Notes: generated by a model from the letters alone, not told the origin. A DNA stretch of 10,583 bases from JACDAN01 sp046729215 (GCA_046729215.1 JBKPGE010000158.1:1-10583), one strand, 5' to 3'; positions 1 through 7,175 are shown, numbered from the stretch's first letter. Numbers and translations are program-made.

Positions 1-1602
1 GCCGTGCACCTCGCCGAGGTTGAGCGCCTCGTCCCAGGCGCGCCGGCACGCGGTCAGCAGATCACGAGGGACCGACTCGGAGTGCTCGATGTTGCCCACC
101 GCCGCGCGGTGCATCGACATCACGCCGAGCATCGCGCCGGCGTTCGGCCCGTGGCCCGCAAAAGCGCCCATCCGCGCGGCGATCTCGGCCGACTTGCGGT
201 AGGCGCGGCCGGTCATCAGCGCCGTGATCGCGGCTGCGTAGGCGCGGCCCTCGTCGGAGTCGTACGGCAGGCCACGCGCCATCAGCAGCGCGCCGAGGTT
301 CGCGTAGCCGAGCCCGAGCTGGCGGTAGGCCTTCGCGTTGCGCTCGATCTCGGGCGTCGGGTACGACGAGTAGCCGACCAGGATCTCCTGCGCGAGGAAG
401 ACGACGTCGACCGCGTGCTCGAACGCCTCGACGTCGAGCTCGCCGTCCTCGCGGCGAAACTTGAGCAGGTTCAGCGAGGCGAGGTTGCAGGCGGAGTCGT
501 CGATCGACATGTACTCCGAGCACGGGTTCGACGCGTTGATCCGCGACGTGTTCGGCAGCGTGTGCCACTTGTTGATCGTCGTGTCGTACTGGACGCCGGG
601 GTCGGCCGAGCGCCAGGACGCATCGGCGATCTGGCGCAGCAGCTCCTTCGCCTTCGCCGTGTCAACGACGGCGCCGTCGGTGCGGGCGGTCAGGTTCCAG
701 TCGCCGTCGTTCTCGGCCGCCTCCATGAAGGCATCGGTGACGCGCACCGAGTTGTTCGCGTTCTGGTACTGGATCGAGGCCCAGTCACTCGAGTCGAGCG
801 ACATGTCGTAGCCGGCCTGCTCGAGGACGCGCGCTTTCTCCTCCTCGTGCGCCTTGCACCAGATGAACTCCTCGATGTCCGGGTGGTCGACGTCGAGGAC
901 GACCATCTTGGCCGCGCGCCGCGTCTTGCCGCCGGACTTGATCGTCCCGGCCGACGCGTCGGCGCCGCGCATGAAGCTGACCGGCCCACTCGCGTGGCCG
1001 CCCTTGGAGAGCTGCTCCTTCGAGGAGCGCAGCTTGGAGAGGTTGACGCCCGAGCCCGAGCCGCCGCGGAAGATGATCCCCTCGCGGCGGATCCAGTCCA
1101 GGATCGACTCCATCGAGTCGTCGATCGAGAGGATGAAGCACGCCGAGCACTGCGGGCGCTCTTCGAAGCCGACGTTGAACCAGACCGGGCTGTTGAAGGC
1201 CGCGAGTTGGTTGACGAGGATCGCCTTCAGCTCGTCTTCGAACGCGAGCGCCTCTTCCTCCTCCGCGAAATAGCCGCCGTCGCGCCCCCAGCGACCGATC
1301 GTCGTCACGATGCGGCCGATCATCTGCTTGACGCTCGTCTCCCGCTCCGGCGAGCCCAGCCGCCCGCGGAAGTACTTCTGGCTGACGATGTTCGTGGCCG
1401 TCTGCGACCAGAACTTCGGGAACTCGACGTCCTTCTGGTCGAAGGCGGGCTTGTCCTTTCCGGGGATGAAGGCGTCGCGAAGCTCCCATTCGATCTCTGC
1501 GAACGGGTCGCGCCCGGGGATGGTGAACAGGCGGCGAACGCCTAGCTTCGCGTCCTGGTCGGCGACGGAATCGGGAGTCTGAATCTTCTCGGCGGATGCC
1601 AT
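1..1602 (-). CDS. nrdJ: Adenosylcobalamin-dependent (class II) ribonucleotide reductase, N-terminal part (C-terminus outside window)
   Basis: The enzyme reduces ribonucleotides to deoxyribonucleotides in the cytoplasm, using adenosylcobalamin to create a thiyl radical. I translated 534 residues from ATG 1602; the reading frame is still open at base 1. The sequence shows the RNR large-subunit core: SACFILSIDDSMESILDW at 153-170, FRGGSGSGVNLSKLRSSKE at 178-196, and NPCSEY at 359-364 followed by SACNLASLNL at 370-379. By analogy with Thermotoga NrdJ, C361 is the radical cysteine with N359 and E363 beside it, and C155 and C372 are the redox pair; the 11-residue C361-C372 spacing fits. An N-terminal stretch resembles the Streptomyces enzyme, and no intein is seen. 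Family members run to roughly 850-1000 residues, so about half is missing. The start is supported by a strong ribosome binding site six bases upstream. Confidence in the family is very high. Confidence 0.97.
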   Translation of the reverse strand, partial: MASAEKIQTPDSVADQDAKLGVRRLFTIPGRDPFAEIEWELRDAFIPGKDKPAFDQKDVEFPKFWSQTATNIVSQKYFRGRLGSPERETSVKQMIGRIVTTIGRWGRDGGYFAEEEEALAFEDELKAILVNQLAAFNSPVWFNVGFEERPQCSACFILSIDDSMESILDWIRREGIIFRGGSGSGVNLSKLRSSKEQLSKGGHASGPVSFMRGADASAGTIKSGGKTRRAAKMVVLDVDHPDIEEFIWCKAHEEEKARVLEQAGYDMSLDSSDWASIQYQNANNSVRVTDAFMEAAENDGDWNLTARTDGAVVDTAKAKELLRQIADASWRSADPGVQYDTTINKWHTLPNTSRINASNPCSEYMSIDDSACNLASLNLLKFRREDGELDVEAFEHAVDVVFLAQEILVGYSSYPTPEIERNAKAYRQLGLGYANLGALLMARGLPYDSDEGRAYAAAITALMTGRAYRKSAEIAARMGAFAGHGPNAGAMLGVMSMHRAAVGNIEHSESVPRDLLTACRRAWDEALNLGEVHG

Positions 1603-1701
1603 GCGATTACCTCCGGACAGCTTAGTTTCGGACTCGCTCCCGGGGCTTAGGCGCTCCGCGGGCGGACCAGCCAATCTAGAAACGGGGTCGGACGGATTAG
1701 C
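1603..1701 (-). other. nrdJ upstream region, no riboswitch recognised
   Basis: These 99 bases separate nrdJ from the upstream same-strand gene. I looked for the conserved B12 box of cobalamin riboswitches and for paired AT-rich NrdR boxes and recognised neither. The space is also too short for a full cobalamin riboswitch of about 200 bases. There is a small palindrome (TCCGC-GG-GCGGA) but no convincing terminator. nrdJ could have its own weak promoter here or be read through from the upstream gene. Confidence 0.4.
1609..1614 (-). promoter_or_regulatory. Shine-Dalgarno site of nrdJ
   Basis: On the minus strand the bases read GGAGGT, followed by six bases (AATCGC) and the ATG at 1602. This is the strongest ribosome binding site in the window and fixes the nrdJ start. 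Confidence 0.85.
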
Positions 1702-2292
1702 TCAGCGGCTGCGGCGGGCCTGCACCTTGCGGGCAACAAGCCCCGTGGCGCCGGCGGCCATGAGCAGAAGCGCGAGCCCTGCGAGGATGATCAACGGGAG
1801 CGGAATCGAGTTCGCGTCGTTCGTCCCGGTGCTGAGAACGGCCGAGATCGGCCCCTCGTCGCGAGGCCCGGACGTGGTGTCGGCCTTGGGCTGCGGCTCA
1901 CGCTCGGAGTTGGGGCTCTCGTCGCTTCCCGTGGACGTCTTCTCGGGCGGAGCGGTGTTGCCCCGGTTGGCGCTCTGAATGGCGCGAGCCTGCATTGCCT
2001 CGTCGATCCGGTCCTCGAAGTCGCTGTAGGCGCGGATGTCCTCCGGTACATGCTTGCGCGCCGCCTCGAGGCAGCTGGCTGAATAGACGCCGTCGATCCG
2101 CCCGTTGTCGACCCAGTCGTCGAGCACGCGCTCCCAGCACGGCTTGGCGGCCTGAGCGGCAGGGGCGGCTAGCGCAAGCGACGCGGCTGTCGCGGCCACG
2201 ATGGTTGCGGCAACGGCGGCGAGCGATCGAGCAGGAGGAAATGACGTCATGCCCGACATAGACAACAGTGTGACAGGAGTCTTTACCAGCAT
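1702..2292 (-). CDS. Exported, C-terminally membrane-anchored protein with two-cysteine domain; function unknown
   Basis: I do not recognise this gene. From ATG 2292 it encodes 196 residues. Numbered from the alternative ATG at 2250 (182 residues), it has a signal peptide at 1-34 (hydrophobic Ala-rich core, cleavage likely after AAQA), then a short domain at about 35-90 with C38 and C60, which could form a disulfide. A Ser/Thr/Pro/Glu-rich, probably disordered linker follows at 95-147. A hydrophobic helix at about 149-174 (SIPLPLIILAGLALLLMAAG) ends in a basic tail (RKVQARRSR). The predicted topology is therefore an outer domain on a stalk, anchored at the C-terminus like a sortase substrate but without an LPxTG motif. 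Start 2292 has a weak GAGG/GGGA ribosome binding site; 2250 gives a tidier signal peptide. It is divergent from the ligase gene at 2371 and lies upstream of nrdJ on the same strand. I infer a cell-surface role and assign no activity. Confidence 0.75.
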   Translation of the reverse strand: MLVKTPVTLLSMSGMTSFPPARSLAAVAATIVAATAASLALAAPAAQAAKPCWERVLDDWVDNGRIDGVYSASCLEAARKHVPEDIRAYSDFEDRIDEAMQARAIQSANRGNTAPPEKTSTGSDESPNSEREPQPKADTTSGPRDEGPISAVLSTGTNDANSIPLPLIILAGLALLLMAAGATGLVARKVQARRSR

Positions 2293-2334
2293 GGTGATCC
2301 CAACCTCAAGCCCGTGTAAACCGTTTGTTAGGGG

Positions 2335-2356
2335 CCACCGCAGGCTCCTTCGGTGG
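2335..2356 (+). promoter_or_regulatory. Hairpin (CCACCG/CGGTGG) in the leader of the ligase gene
   Basis: CCACCG at 2335-2340 pairs perfectly with CGGTGG at 2351-2356 across a 10-base loop, and a G-T pair can extend the stem. It lies just upstream of ATG 2371 and covers the alternative GTG start at 2353. No good Shine-Dalgarno precedes either start, so the structure could affect translation initiation. A six-base GC stem is common by chance in DNA of this composition. Confidence 0.35.
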
Positions 2357-2370
2357 TAGCTTCGCCGTCG

Positions 2371-4305
2371 ATGCACGCGGGCCTCCTACGCGGCGCCGCC
2401 GCACCAGGCCCGGCGTTGTTGCTTGGCTCCGGCGTCCTCGTAGCGTTCGCGCTCTTCGCGGGAGACGGATCGTCATACGGCTCCCTCGTGTGGATCGGCG
2501 CACTCGCGCTCCTCGCCGCCGGAGTCGTGCTTGCGCTCAGCCTCTGGGGAGTGCTTCCCTGGCCGCGCCTGGATCGCCCCGGCCTCGCTTGTGTCGTCCT
2601 ACTCGCGGCGCTCGTCGTCTGGATGGGGCTCTCGGTGGTCTGGTCAGTGGCGCCCGATCGCTCATGGGACTATGCGAATCGAGGGTTCGTCTACCTCGCC
2701 TTTCTCGTCATCGGCCTGGTTGTGGGCGCCGGAGACCGGCGAGCCGTTCAGGCGGCCGCCGGTGGGCTTGCCGCTCTGCTCGCCGCGGTCCTGGTCTGGG
2801 CGCTGGCCGGCAAGGTCATCCCGAGCCTGTTTCCGGACGGAGCGCGAATTGCGCGGCTCCGGGAGCCGATCGGCTACTGGAACGGGCTCGCGCTCCTGGC
2901 GGCGATGGCGCTCCCCGTGGGTCTCTGGCTGGCCGTCCGGCGTGAGCACCATCGGATCCTGCGGGCTGCGGCGGTGGTGCTGCTCTTCCTCAGCGCGGTC
3001 ACGCTGCTTCTGACGTACTCGCGGGGTGGAGTCGTCGTGGCGCTGGTCACCCTCACGGCATACATGGGGCTCACTCGCCTCCGGGTCGAGGCGATCGCGG
3101 CCCTCGTCATCTCGATGCCTCCCGCGATCGCCCTCGCCTTCTGGGCGTTTTCGGAGCCGGGCCTCGTCGAGAACCTCCAGCCCTACGATGACCGGGTGCG
3201 CGCCGGCGGGTTCTTCGGCGTCTTCCTCGTCCTCGGCGCAGCCCTCGCGGGAGCGGTCGCCTATGTCGTCGCGGGTCGTGAGGAGGACTGGCGGCCGCGT
3301 TTCCGCTGGAACCTCTCGGGGCCGCGGCTCGCGGGCGGCGCCGCGGCCGCGCTCTTGGTTGTGGTCCTCGCCGCCAGCGGCGGTCATCCCGTCGACTGGG
3401 TGCGCGACGGCTTCAGCGAGTTCACGAACCCGGCGAGCGGAGCCGAGTCGGGGCCGGGACGCCTCGGCAACGTGAGCTCCAACAGCCGCTGGACCTGGTG
3501 GGAAGAGGCGTGGACGATGTTCGAGGACGATCCGGTCGGCGGGACAGGCGCGGCGTCCTTCGCGATCGCACGCAGACCGATTCGGACCAACACGACCGTT
3601 GCCACGGAGCCGCACAACCTCGCGCTCCAGTTCCTCGGCGAGACGGGAATCCTTGGCTTCCTGCTCTTCGGCGGAGCCGTCGTCGCCGCCGGCCTGGGCG
3701 TCATCGGGGCGATCCGGCGGCTGGACGAGCCCGACGCCGCCGCCGCGACAGCGCTCGCCTTCGCACTCCTGGCCTATCTCCTCCACGCCCTGATCGATTA
3801 CGACTGGGACTTCGTCGCCCTAACAGCCCCAACGCTGCTGCTCCTTGGCATCCTGCTCGCAGCCGGGCGAGCGACGCGGCTGCGCTTCCGGGCTCCGGTC
3901 TGGGCGGCCGGCGCCGTCCTCGTCGCCGCCGCGGCGGTGTTCTCGCTGACGGCGCCGTGGCTCGCTGCACGAGACGTCGCGGACGCGTACGCGGCGCTCG
4001 ACCGCGACGAGATCGGCCAAGCCCTCGACGAGGCGAAAAGCGCTCGGGCACTGAACCCGCTCGCAATCGAGCCGCTGTTTGCGACTGCCGCTGCCGAGGA
4101 GGCTCGAGGCGACGATCGCGCCGCGCTCGAGCGCTACGTCCAGGCGGTCGACCTCCAGCCGAAGAACTGGCGCACCTGGTACGAGCTCGGCCGCTTCGAG
4201 CTCGGCACCGGGCGGGAGGTGCGCGGTATCCGGCACCTGAGGCGGGCTCGTGAGCTCGACCCGCTCGGGCCGGCGAACGACCTCCTCGCGTCGCGGGGCC
4301 TGTGA
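2371..4305 (+). CDS. O-antigen ligase/polymerase-like (Wzy_C) polytopic membrane protein with TPR-like C-terminal tail
   Basis: This is a 644-residue membrane protein of the O-antigen ligase/Wzy_C superfamily, whose members join or transfer lipid-linked glycans on the outer face of the cytoplasmic membrane. It has about a dozen or more hydrophobic segments, for example near 12-60, 72-92, 105-145, 168-235, 238-260, 280-300, 427-447 and 460-526. Family hallmarks are TYSRGG at 215-220, a large outer loop with SNSRWTWWEEAW (370-381) and DPVGGTGAASF (387-397), and EPHNLALQFLGETGILGF at 413-430. R218 and H415 match positions important in WaaL-type ligases. HALIDYDWDF (472-481) opens a late helix. 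Residues about 535-640 form a soluble helical TPR-like tail ending the protein, as in the O-antigen ligase-TPR fusions of many Gram-positives. An alternative GTG start at 2353 adds six residues. The stop overlaps the next gene by four bases. The substrate is unknown: exopolysaccharide, wall teichoic-type glycan and protein glycosylation are all possible. Confidence 0.88.
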   Translation: MHAGLLRGAAAPGPALLLGSGVLVAFALFAGDGSSYGSLVWIGALALLAAGVVLALSLWGVLPWPRLDRPGLACVVLLAALVVWMGLSVVWSVAPDRSWDYANRGFVYLAFLVIGLVVGAGDRRAVQAAAGGLAALLAAVLVWALAGKVIPSLFPDGARIARLREPIGYWNGLALLAAMALPVGLWLAVRREHHRILRAAAVVLLFLSAVTLLLTYSRGGVVVALVTLTAYMGLTRLRVEAIAALVISMPPAIALAFWAFSEPGLVENLQPYDDRVRAGGFFGVFLVLGAALAGAVAYVVAGREEDWRPRFRWNLSGPRLAGGAAAALLVVVLAASGGHPVDWVRDGFSEFTNPASGAESGPGRLGNVSSNSRWTWWEEAWTMFEDDPVGGTGAASFAIARRPIRTNTTVATEPHNLALQFLGETGILGFLLFGGAVVAAGLGVIGAIRRLDEPDAAAATALAFALLAYLLHALIDYDWDFVALTAPTLLLLGILLAAGRATRLRFRAPVWAAGAVLVAAAAVFSLTAPWLAARDVADAYAALDRDEIGQALDEAKSARALNPLAIEPLFATAAAEEARGDDRAALERYVQAVDLQPKNWRTWYELGRFELGTGREVRGIRHLRRARELDPLGPANDLLASRGL

Positions 4306-6017
4306 GGCGCCACGGCGATCTGCTCTTCGGCGCCGCAGCGGCGGCGCTCGCTCTCGTCGCGGCCGCGGTGTTCCTGAAGCTGTGGGATGCCGACCTCGGC
4401 GTCCCGTTCGACTACTCCGGAGACACCGTCCTGAACCTGACGCTCGTCAAGACGGTGATGGAGCACGCCTGGTACCTGCACAACCCCGACCTGGGAGCCC
4501 CGCACGGGCAAGATCTCTACGACTACCCGGTCGCGAGCGCCGACACGCTCGCCCTCTTCTTCTTCCGGCTCGGTGGGCTCTTCGCGGAGAACCCCGCGTC
4601 GGTGATGAACGTCTTCTACGTCCTGACGTTCCCGCTGACGGCGGTGACGGCGTTCCTCGTGCTGCGGCGACTACCGGTATCCCGCGGGATCGCGCTGGTC
4701 TGCGCCCTGCTCTACACGCTGCTCCCGTACCACTTCCTGCGCGGCGAGGTGCATCTGTTCCTCGCGGCGTACTACGCGGTGCCAGTCGCCGCCTATCTCA
4801 TGATCGCCGTGTTCCGCGGAGACCAGATGTTCGGACGCTGGCGTCCGACGCTCATTACGGCTGCGCTCTGTGTAGTGGTCGCCGCGGCCTCCGGCTCGTT
4901 CTACTACTCGGCGTTCACGGTCTTGCTCGTCGTCGTCGCGGCGCTCCTGCGCTTCGTGTCCGAGCGAGACCGGGAGACGCTCGTGGCGGGTGGAGGGATC
5001 GTCGCGCTGATCCTGGCGGTGTCTCTGGTGCAGCTGGGACCGACGATCGTCTACCGGATCGACCATGGCACGAACGACCAGGTCGCGAAGCGCTACTGGT
5101 TCGAGAGCGAGGTCTACGGCCTCAAGATCACCAATCTCCTACTGCCCGTCGACCACCATCGCATCGGCGCCCTCGCGCGTCGGAAGGCGGAGTACGGGCA
5201 GCAGATCCCGCAGACCGAGGGGCAGGTGGCGACGCTCGGCGTCGTCGCCTCCGTTGGGTTTCTCTGGCTGATCGGCGTCGCGCTGGCCGCGTGTGTGGGC
5301 GCGGGGCGGCGGTATTCGCTGGGCCTCCACGGCGGGCTCGCGGCGCTCACCGTCGTGTCCGTCCTGTTTGCGACGACCGGGGGCTTCTCGACGCTGCTCG
5401 GCGTCGTCTGGCCGCAGATCCGGTCCTGGAACCGCATCTCGGTCTTCATCGCGTTCTTCGCGCTCGCTGCGGTGGCGCTCCTGCTCGAGACGCTGCGCCT
5501 GGCGCTGGATCGGCGGCGAGTCCCGGCGGTCGTCTTTCCGGCGGTGCTCGCAGTGGTCCTGGCCGTGGGCGTTTTCGACCAGACGGCGCCGGCCTACGTC
5601 CCCGCCTACGACGCGCTCAAGAGCGCCTACCGAAACGACCAGGAGCTCGTCGCGTCAATCGAGAACCAGCTACCCGCGGATGCAAGTGTCGTCGAGCTTC
5701 CTTACGAGCCGTTTCCGGAGCCCTCGCTGGGCGGCCGAGCTCCCTACGACTCGGCCAAGCCCTACCTCCACTCGCACGATCTGCGCTGGAGCTGGGGCGC
5801 CATGCGTGGCCGTCCCGAGGACTGGGCCGCGACGATCGCCGGCAAGCCGGCGGCACAAGTGGTGCCCGCCGCCCGACAGGCGGGGTTCTCCGGGATCCTC
5901 CTCGACCGCGTCGCGTATGGCCCCGCGGCAGCCTCGGTCCAAGCAGACTTCGGGAAGGTGCTTGGATCACAGCCCGAGCCGAGCTCCGACGGACGGTATG
6001 TCTTCTTCAGGCTTTAG
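4302..6017 (+). CDS. Polytopic membrane protein, GT-C-like glycosyltransferase/translocase candidate
   Basis: This 571-residue membrane protein starts at a GTG that overlaps the ligase stop (GTGA), implying translational coupling and a shared pathway. One N-terminal helix (about 7-25) leads into an outer loop with DYSGD at 37-41 and NPDLGAPHGQDLYDYP at 61-76. Then come multiple helices (about 100-122, 128-145, 152-170, 183-217, 228-250, 308-332, 343-360, 378-400, 406-424) and a C-terminal soluble part of about 145 residues with LPADASVVELPYEPFPE at 457-473. Acidic residues in the first outer loop and a hydrophilic C-terminal domain are typical of GT-C enzymes that use polyprenyl-phosphate sugars. 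LPYHFLRGEVHLFLAAYY at 141-158 is a further conserved-looking block that I recall from uncharacterised membrane proteins of this type. I cannot name a donor or acceptor, and a flippase-like role is not excluded. Confidence 0.72.
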   Translation: MRRHGDLLFGAAAAALALVAAAVFLKLWDADLGVPFDYSGDTVLNLTLVKTVMEHAWYLHNPDLGAPHGQDLYDYPVASADTLALFFFRLGGLFAENPASVMNVFYVLTFPLTAVTAFLVLRRLPVSRGIALVCALLYTLLPYHFLRGEVHLFLAAYYAVPVAAYLMIAVFRGDQMFGRWRPTLITAALCVVVAAASGSFYYSAFTVLLVVVAALLRFVSERDRETLVAGGGIVALILAVSLVQLGPTIVYRIDHGTNDQVAKRYWFESEVYGLKITNLLLPVDHHRIGALARRKAEYGQQIPQTEGQVATLGVVASVGFLWLIGVALAACVGAGRRYSLGLHGGLAALTVVSVLFATTGGFSTLLGVVWPQIRSWNRISVFIAFFALAAVALLLETLRLALDRRRVPAVVFPAVLAVVLAVGVFDQTAPAYVPAYDALKSAYRNDQELVASIENQLPADASVVELPYEPFPEPSLGGRAPYDSAKPYLHSHDLRWSWGAMRGRPEDWAATIAGKPAAQVVPAARQAGFSGILLDRVAYGPAAASVQADFGKVLGSQPEPSSDGRYVFFRL

Positions 6018-6027
6018 GCCGTCCGGA

Positions 6028-6534
6028 CTACGCGACGACGATGGCTAGTTGCGCGCCCATGAGGTCACGCACGCGGAGGCCGTCGAGCGGCCCGACGATC
6101 TTGATCCGCAGGTCGCGAGCGAGGCGCAGCGCCTCACCGCGGTAGCCCGGGCGGTACATGACGACGCTGCGCATGTAGTTCGTGCGTTTGGCGTTGCCGA
6201 CTCCGCCGACCGAGTACCCGCGAACCTGCAGGCGCGAGGCGGCTTCGTGCGCGGCGCCGGTGACTCCATTGCCGTTGAGGACAAGAACGGACGTGTCCGA
6301 GCGGTCGAGGCGCGCGGCCGAGGATCCGATCTTCGGCTTTTTCGACGGTGTGGCGGGGGCGCCGATGGTGCGCTGACGGGCCGCGTCGCGCATCTTTTCC
6401 GAAAGCGGCTTGCCAAGGACCGCGACGCCTGCGACGAGGAGAATGACGAGCTCAACCGCAGCGACCGCGCTCGCGACGAGGGTCGCGGTGCGCCAGGGAC
6501 GAACCAGTGTGTCGACGGCTGCGGGCTGCTCCAC
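6028..6534 (-). CDS. Single-pass membrane protein with LytR_C domain
   Basis: From GTG 6534 this encodes 168 residues. A transmembrane helix lies at about 16-40 (TATLVASAVAAVELVILLVA), followed by a basic Pro/Lys-rich linker at 57-70. The C-terminal domain, about 80-168, begins TSVLVLNGNGVTGAAHEAA and contains GYSVGGVGNAKR (106-117) and VVMYRPGYRGEALRLA (124-139), the pattern of LytR_C (PF13399). That domain usually follows the LCP catalytic domain in wall-glycopolymer transferases, but here there is no LCP domain. The protein is therefore probably an outer, wall-facing accessory rather than an enzyme. The start is inferred: a weak AAAAAGG sits nine bases upstream, and the frame stays open further into tmk, where it is unlikely to be real. 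It is divergent from tmk with 44 bases between, and its stop lies 10 bases from the end of the convergent GT-C-like gene. Confidence 0.82.
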   Translation of the reverse strand: MEQPAAVDTLVRPWRTATLVASAVAAVELVILLVAGVAVLGKPLSEKMRDAARQRTIGAPATPSKKPKIGSSAARLDRSDTSVLVLNGNGVTGAAHEAASRLQVRGYSVGGVGNAKRTNYMRSVVMYRPGYRGEALRLARDLRIKIVGPLDGLRVRDLMGAQLAIVVA

Positions 6535-6566
6535 GGGCGGACGCCTTTTTCGCCCGAAGGCCGCAC

Positions 6567-6572
6567 TATCCT
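6567..6572 (+). promoter_or_regulatory. Possible -10 box of tmk (leaderless start)
   Basis: TATCCT fits the actinobacterial TANNNT -10 pattern and ends exactly six bases before the GTG start at 6579, the spacing expected if transcription begins at the start codon. No Shine-Dalgarno precedes the GTG and no convincing -35 is visible, so this is suggestive only. Confidence 0.4.
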
Positions 6573-6578
6573 CCCGCC

Positions 6579-7175
6579 GTGTTCGTGACGTTCGAGGGCA
6601 TCGACGGGTCGGGGAAGACGACGCAGGCCGAACTCCTCGCGAAGTGGCTGAAGGATGCGGGCCGCACGGTCGTCGCAACCCGGGAGCCCGGAGGCACGCC
6701 GCTGGGTGAGCGCGTGCGTCAGTTGCTGCTCGACGGGGACGCGATGTCGGCCTGGTCGGAAGCTGCCCTCTTCGTCGCGGCGAGGTCGGAGCTGGTCGAG
6801 CGCGTGATCGCGCCGGCGCTTGAAGCGGGCTCCGAGGTCATCAGCGACCGCTACCTCGACTCCTCCCTCGCGTACCAGGGCGTGGCGCGGGGCCTGGGCG
6901 TCGAGGAGGTTCTCGCGCTGAACATGGAGGCGATCCGCGGCCTGCTTCCGGACGTCACGTTCCTGCTTCTGGTCGACGTGGAGGAGGCAGGCATGCGCTC
7001 GACTGCTGCACGGGACCGGATCGAGCGCGAAGGTGACGCCTTCCTCCGCGCCGTCGACACTGGCTACCGGCAGATCGCCGAGCGGTTCCCGGAGCGCATC
7101 GTGACGATCGAAGGCGACCGGCACGTCAAGGAGATCGCCGAGGAGGTTCGTGAGCACGTTCGAGAACGTGCCTGA
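6579..7175 (+). CDS. tmk: Thymidylate kinase (dTMP kinase)
   Basis: The enzyme phosphorylates dTMP to dTDP with ATP in the cytoplasm, an essential step in dTTP synthesis. The 198-residue product begins FVTFEGIDGSGKTTQAELL, with the P-loop GIDGSGKT at 7-14. TREPGG at 34-39 belongs to the dTMP-binding site, DRYLDSSLAYQG at 90-101 is the DRY/DRH-type motif, and ARDRIEREGDAFLRAV at 144-159 is the LID region. Length is normal for the family. GTG 6579 is chosen because the conserved domain begins immediately after it; an upstream ATG at 6507 would add 24 non-homologous residues overlapping the divergent gene. The end overlaps holB by 26 bases. A tmk-holB pair is a common actinobacterial and firmicute arrangement. 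Confidence 0.96.
   Translation: MFVTFEGIDGSGKTTQAELLAKWLKDAGRTVVATREPGGTPLGERVRQLLLDGDAMSAWSEAALFVAARSELVERVIAPALEAGSEVISDRYLDSSLAYQGVARGLGVEEVLALNMEAIRGLLPDVTFLLLVDVEEAGMRSTAARDRIEREGDAFLRAVDTGYRQIAERFPERIVTIEGDRHVKEIAEEVREHVRERA
7141..7146 (+). promoter_or_regulatory. Shine-Dalgarno site of holB inside the tmk coding sequence
   Basis: AGGAGG lies within the 3' end of tmk, only three bases before the holB GTG at 7150. This spacing is short, but the match is strong and supports translation of holB from the tmk transcript. Confidence 0.6.

Noticed and set aside
4..1545. Long open frame (513 codons) on the plus strand opposite nrdJ
   Set aside because: It is the antisense shadow of a clear NrdJ coding frame. 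Its Arg/Val/Leu/Asp-rich, low-complexity translation has no domain signature and arises from GC-rich codon bias.
2241..2250. Perfect 10-bp palindrome ATGACGTCAT
   Set aside because: It lies within the coding start of the secreted protein (Met-Thr-Ser). No second copy is seen and no bacterial regulator is known to me for it here; probably chance.
2662..3786. Minus-strand frame of 374 codons opposite the ligase gene
   Set aside because: It is highly charged and repetitive in composition, with no motif, and antisense to a membrane protein with clear Wzy_C signatures.
6015..6030. Terminator between the convergent GT-C-like and LytR_C genes
   Set aside because: Only 10 bases separate the stop codons and no stem-loop with a T-run is visible.
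4250..6145. Plus-strand frame of 631 codons overlapping the GT-C-like gene
   Set aside because: It is Arg/Ser/Pro-rich with no hydrophobic or domain pattern. The overlapping frame 4302-6017 gives a coherent membrane protein.
6535..6555. GGGCG/CGCCC stem with T-rich loop between LytR_C and tmk as a terminator
   Set aside because: Both flanking genes start here rather than end, the stem is five bases, and the T-run is in the loop instead of after the stem.
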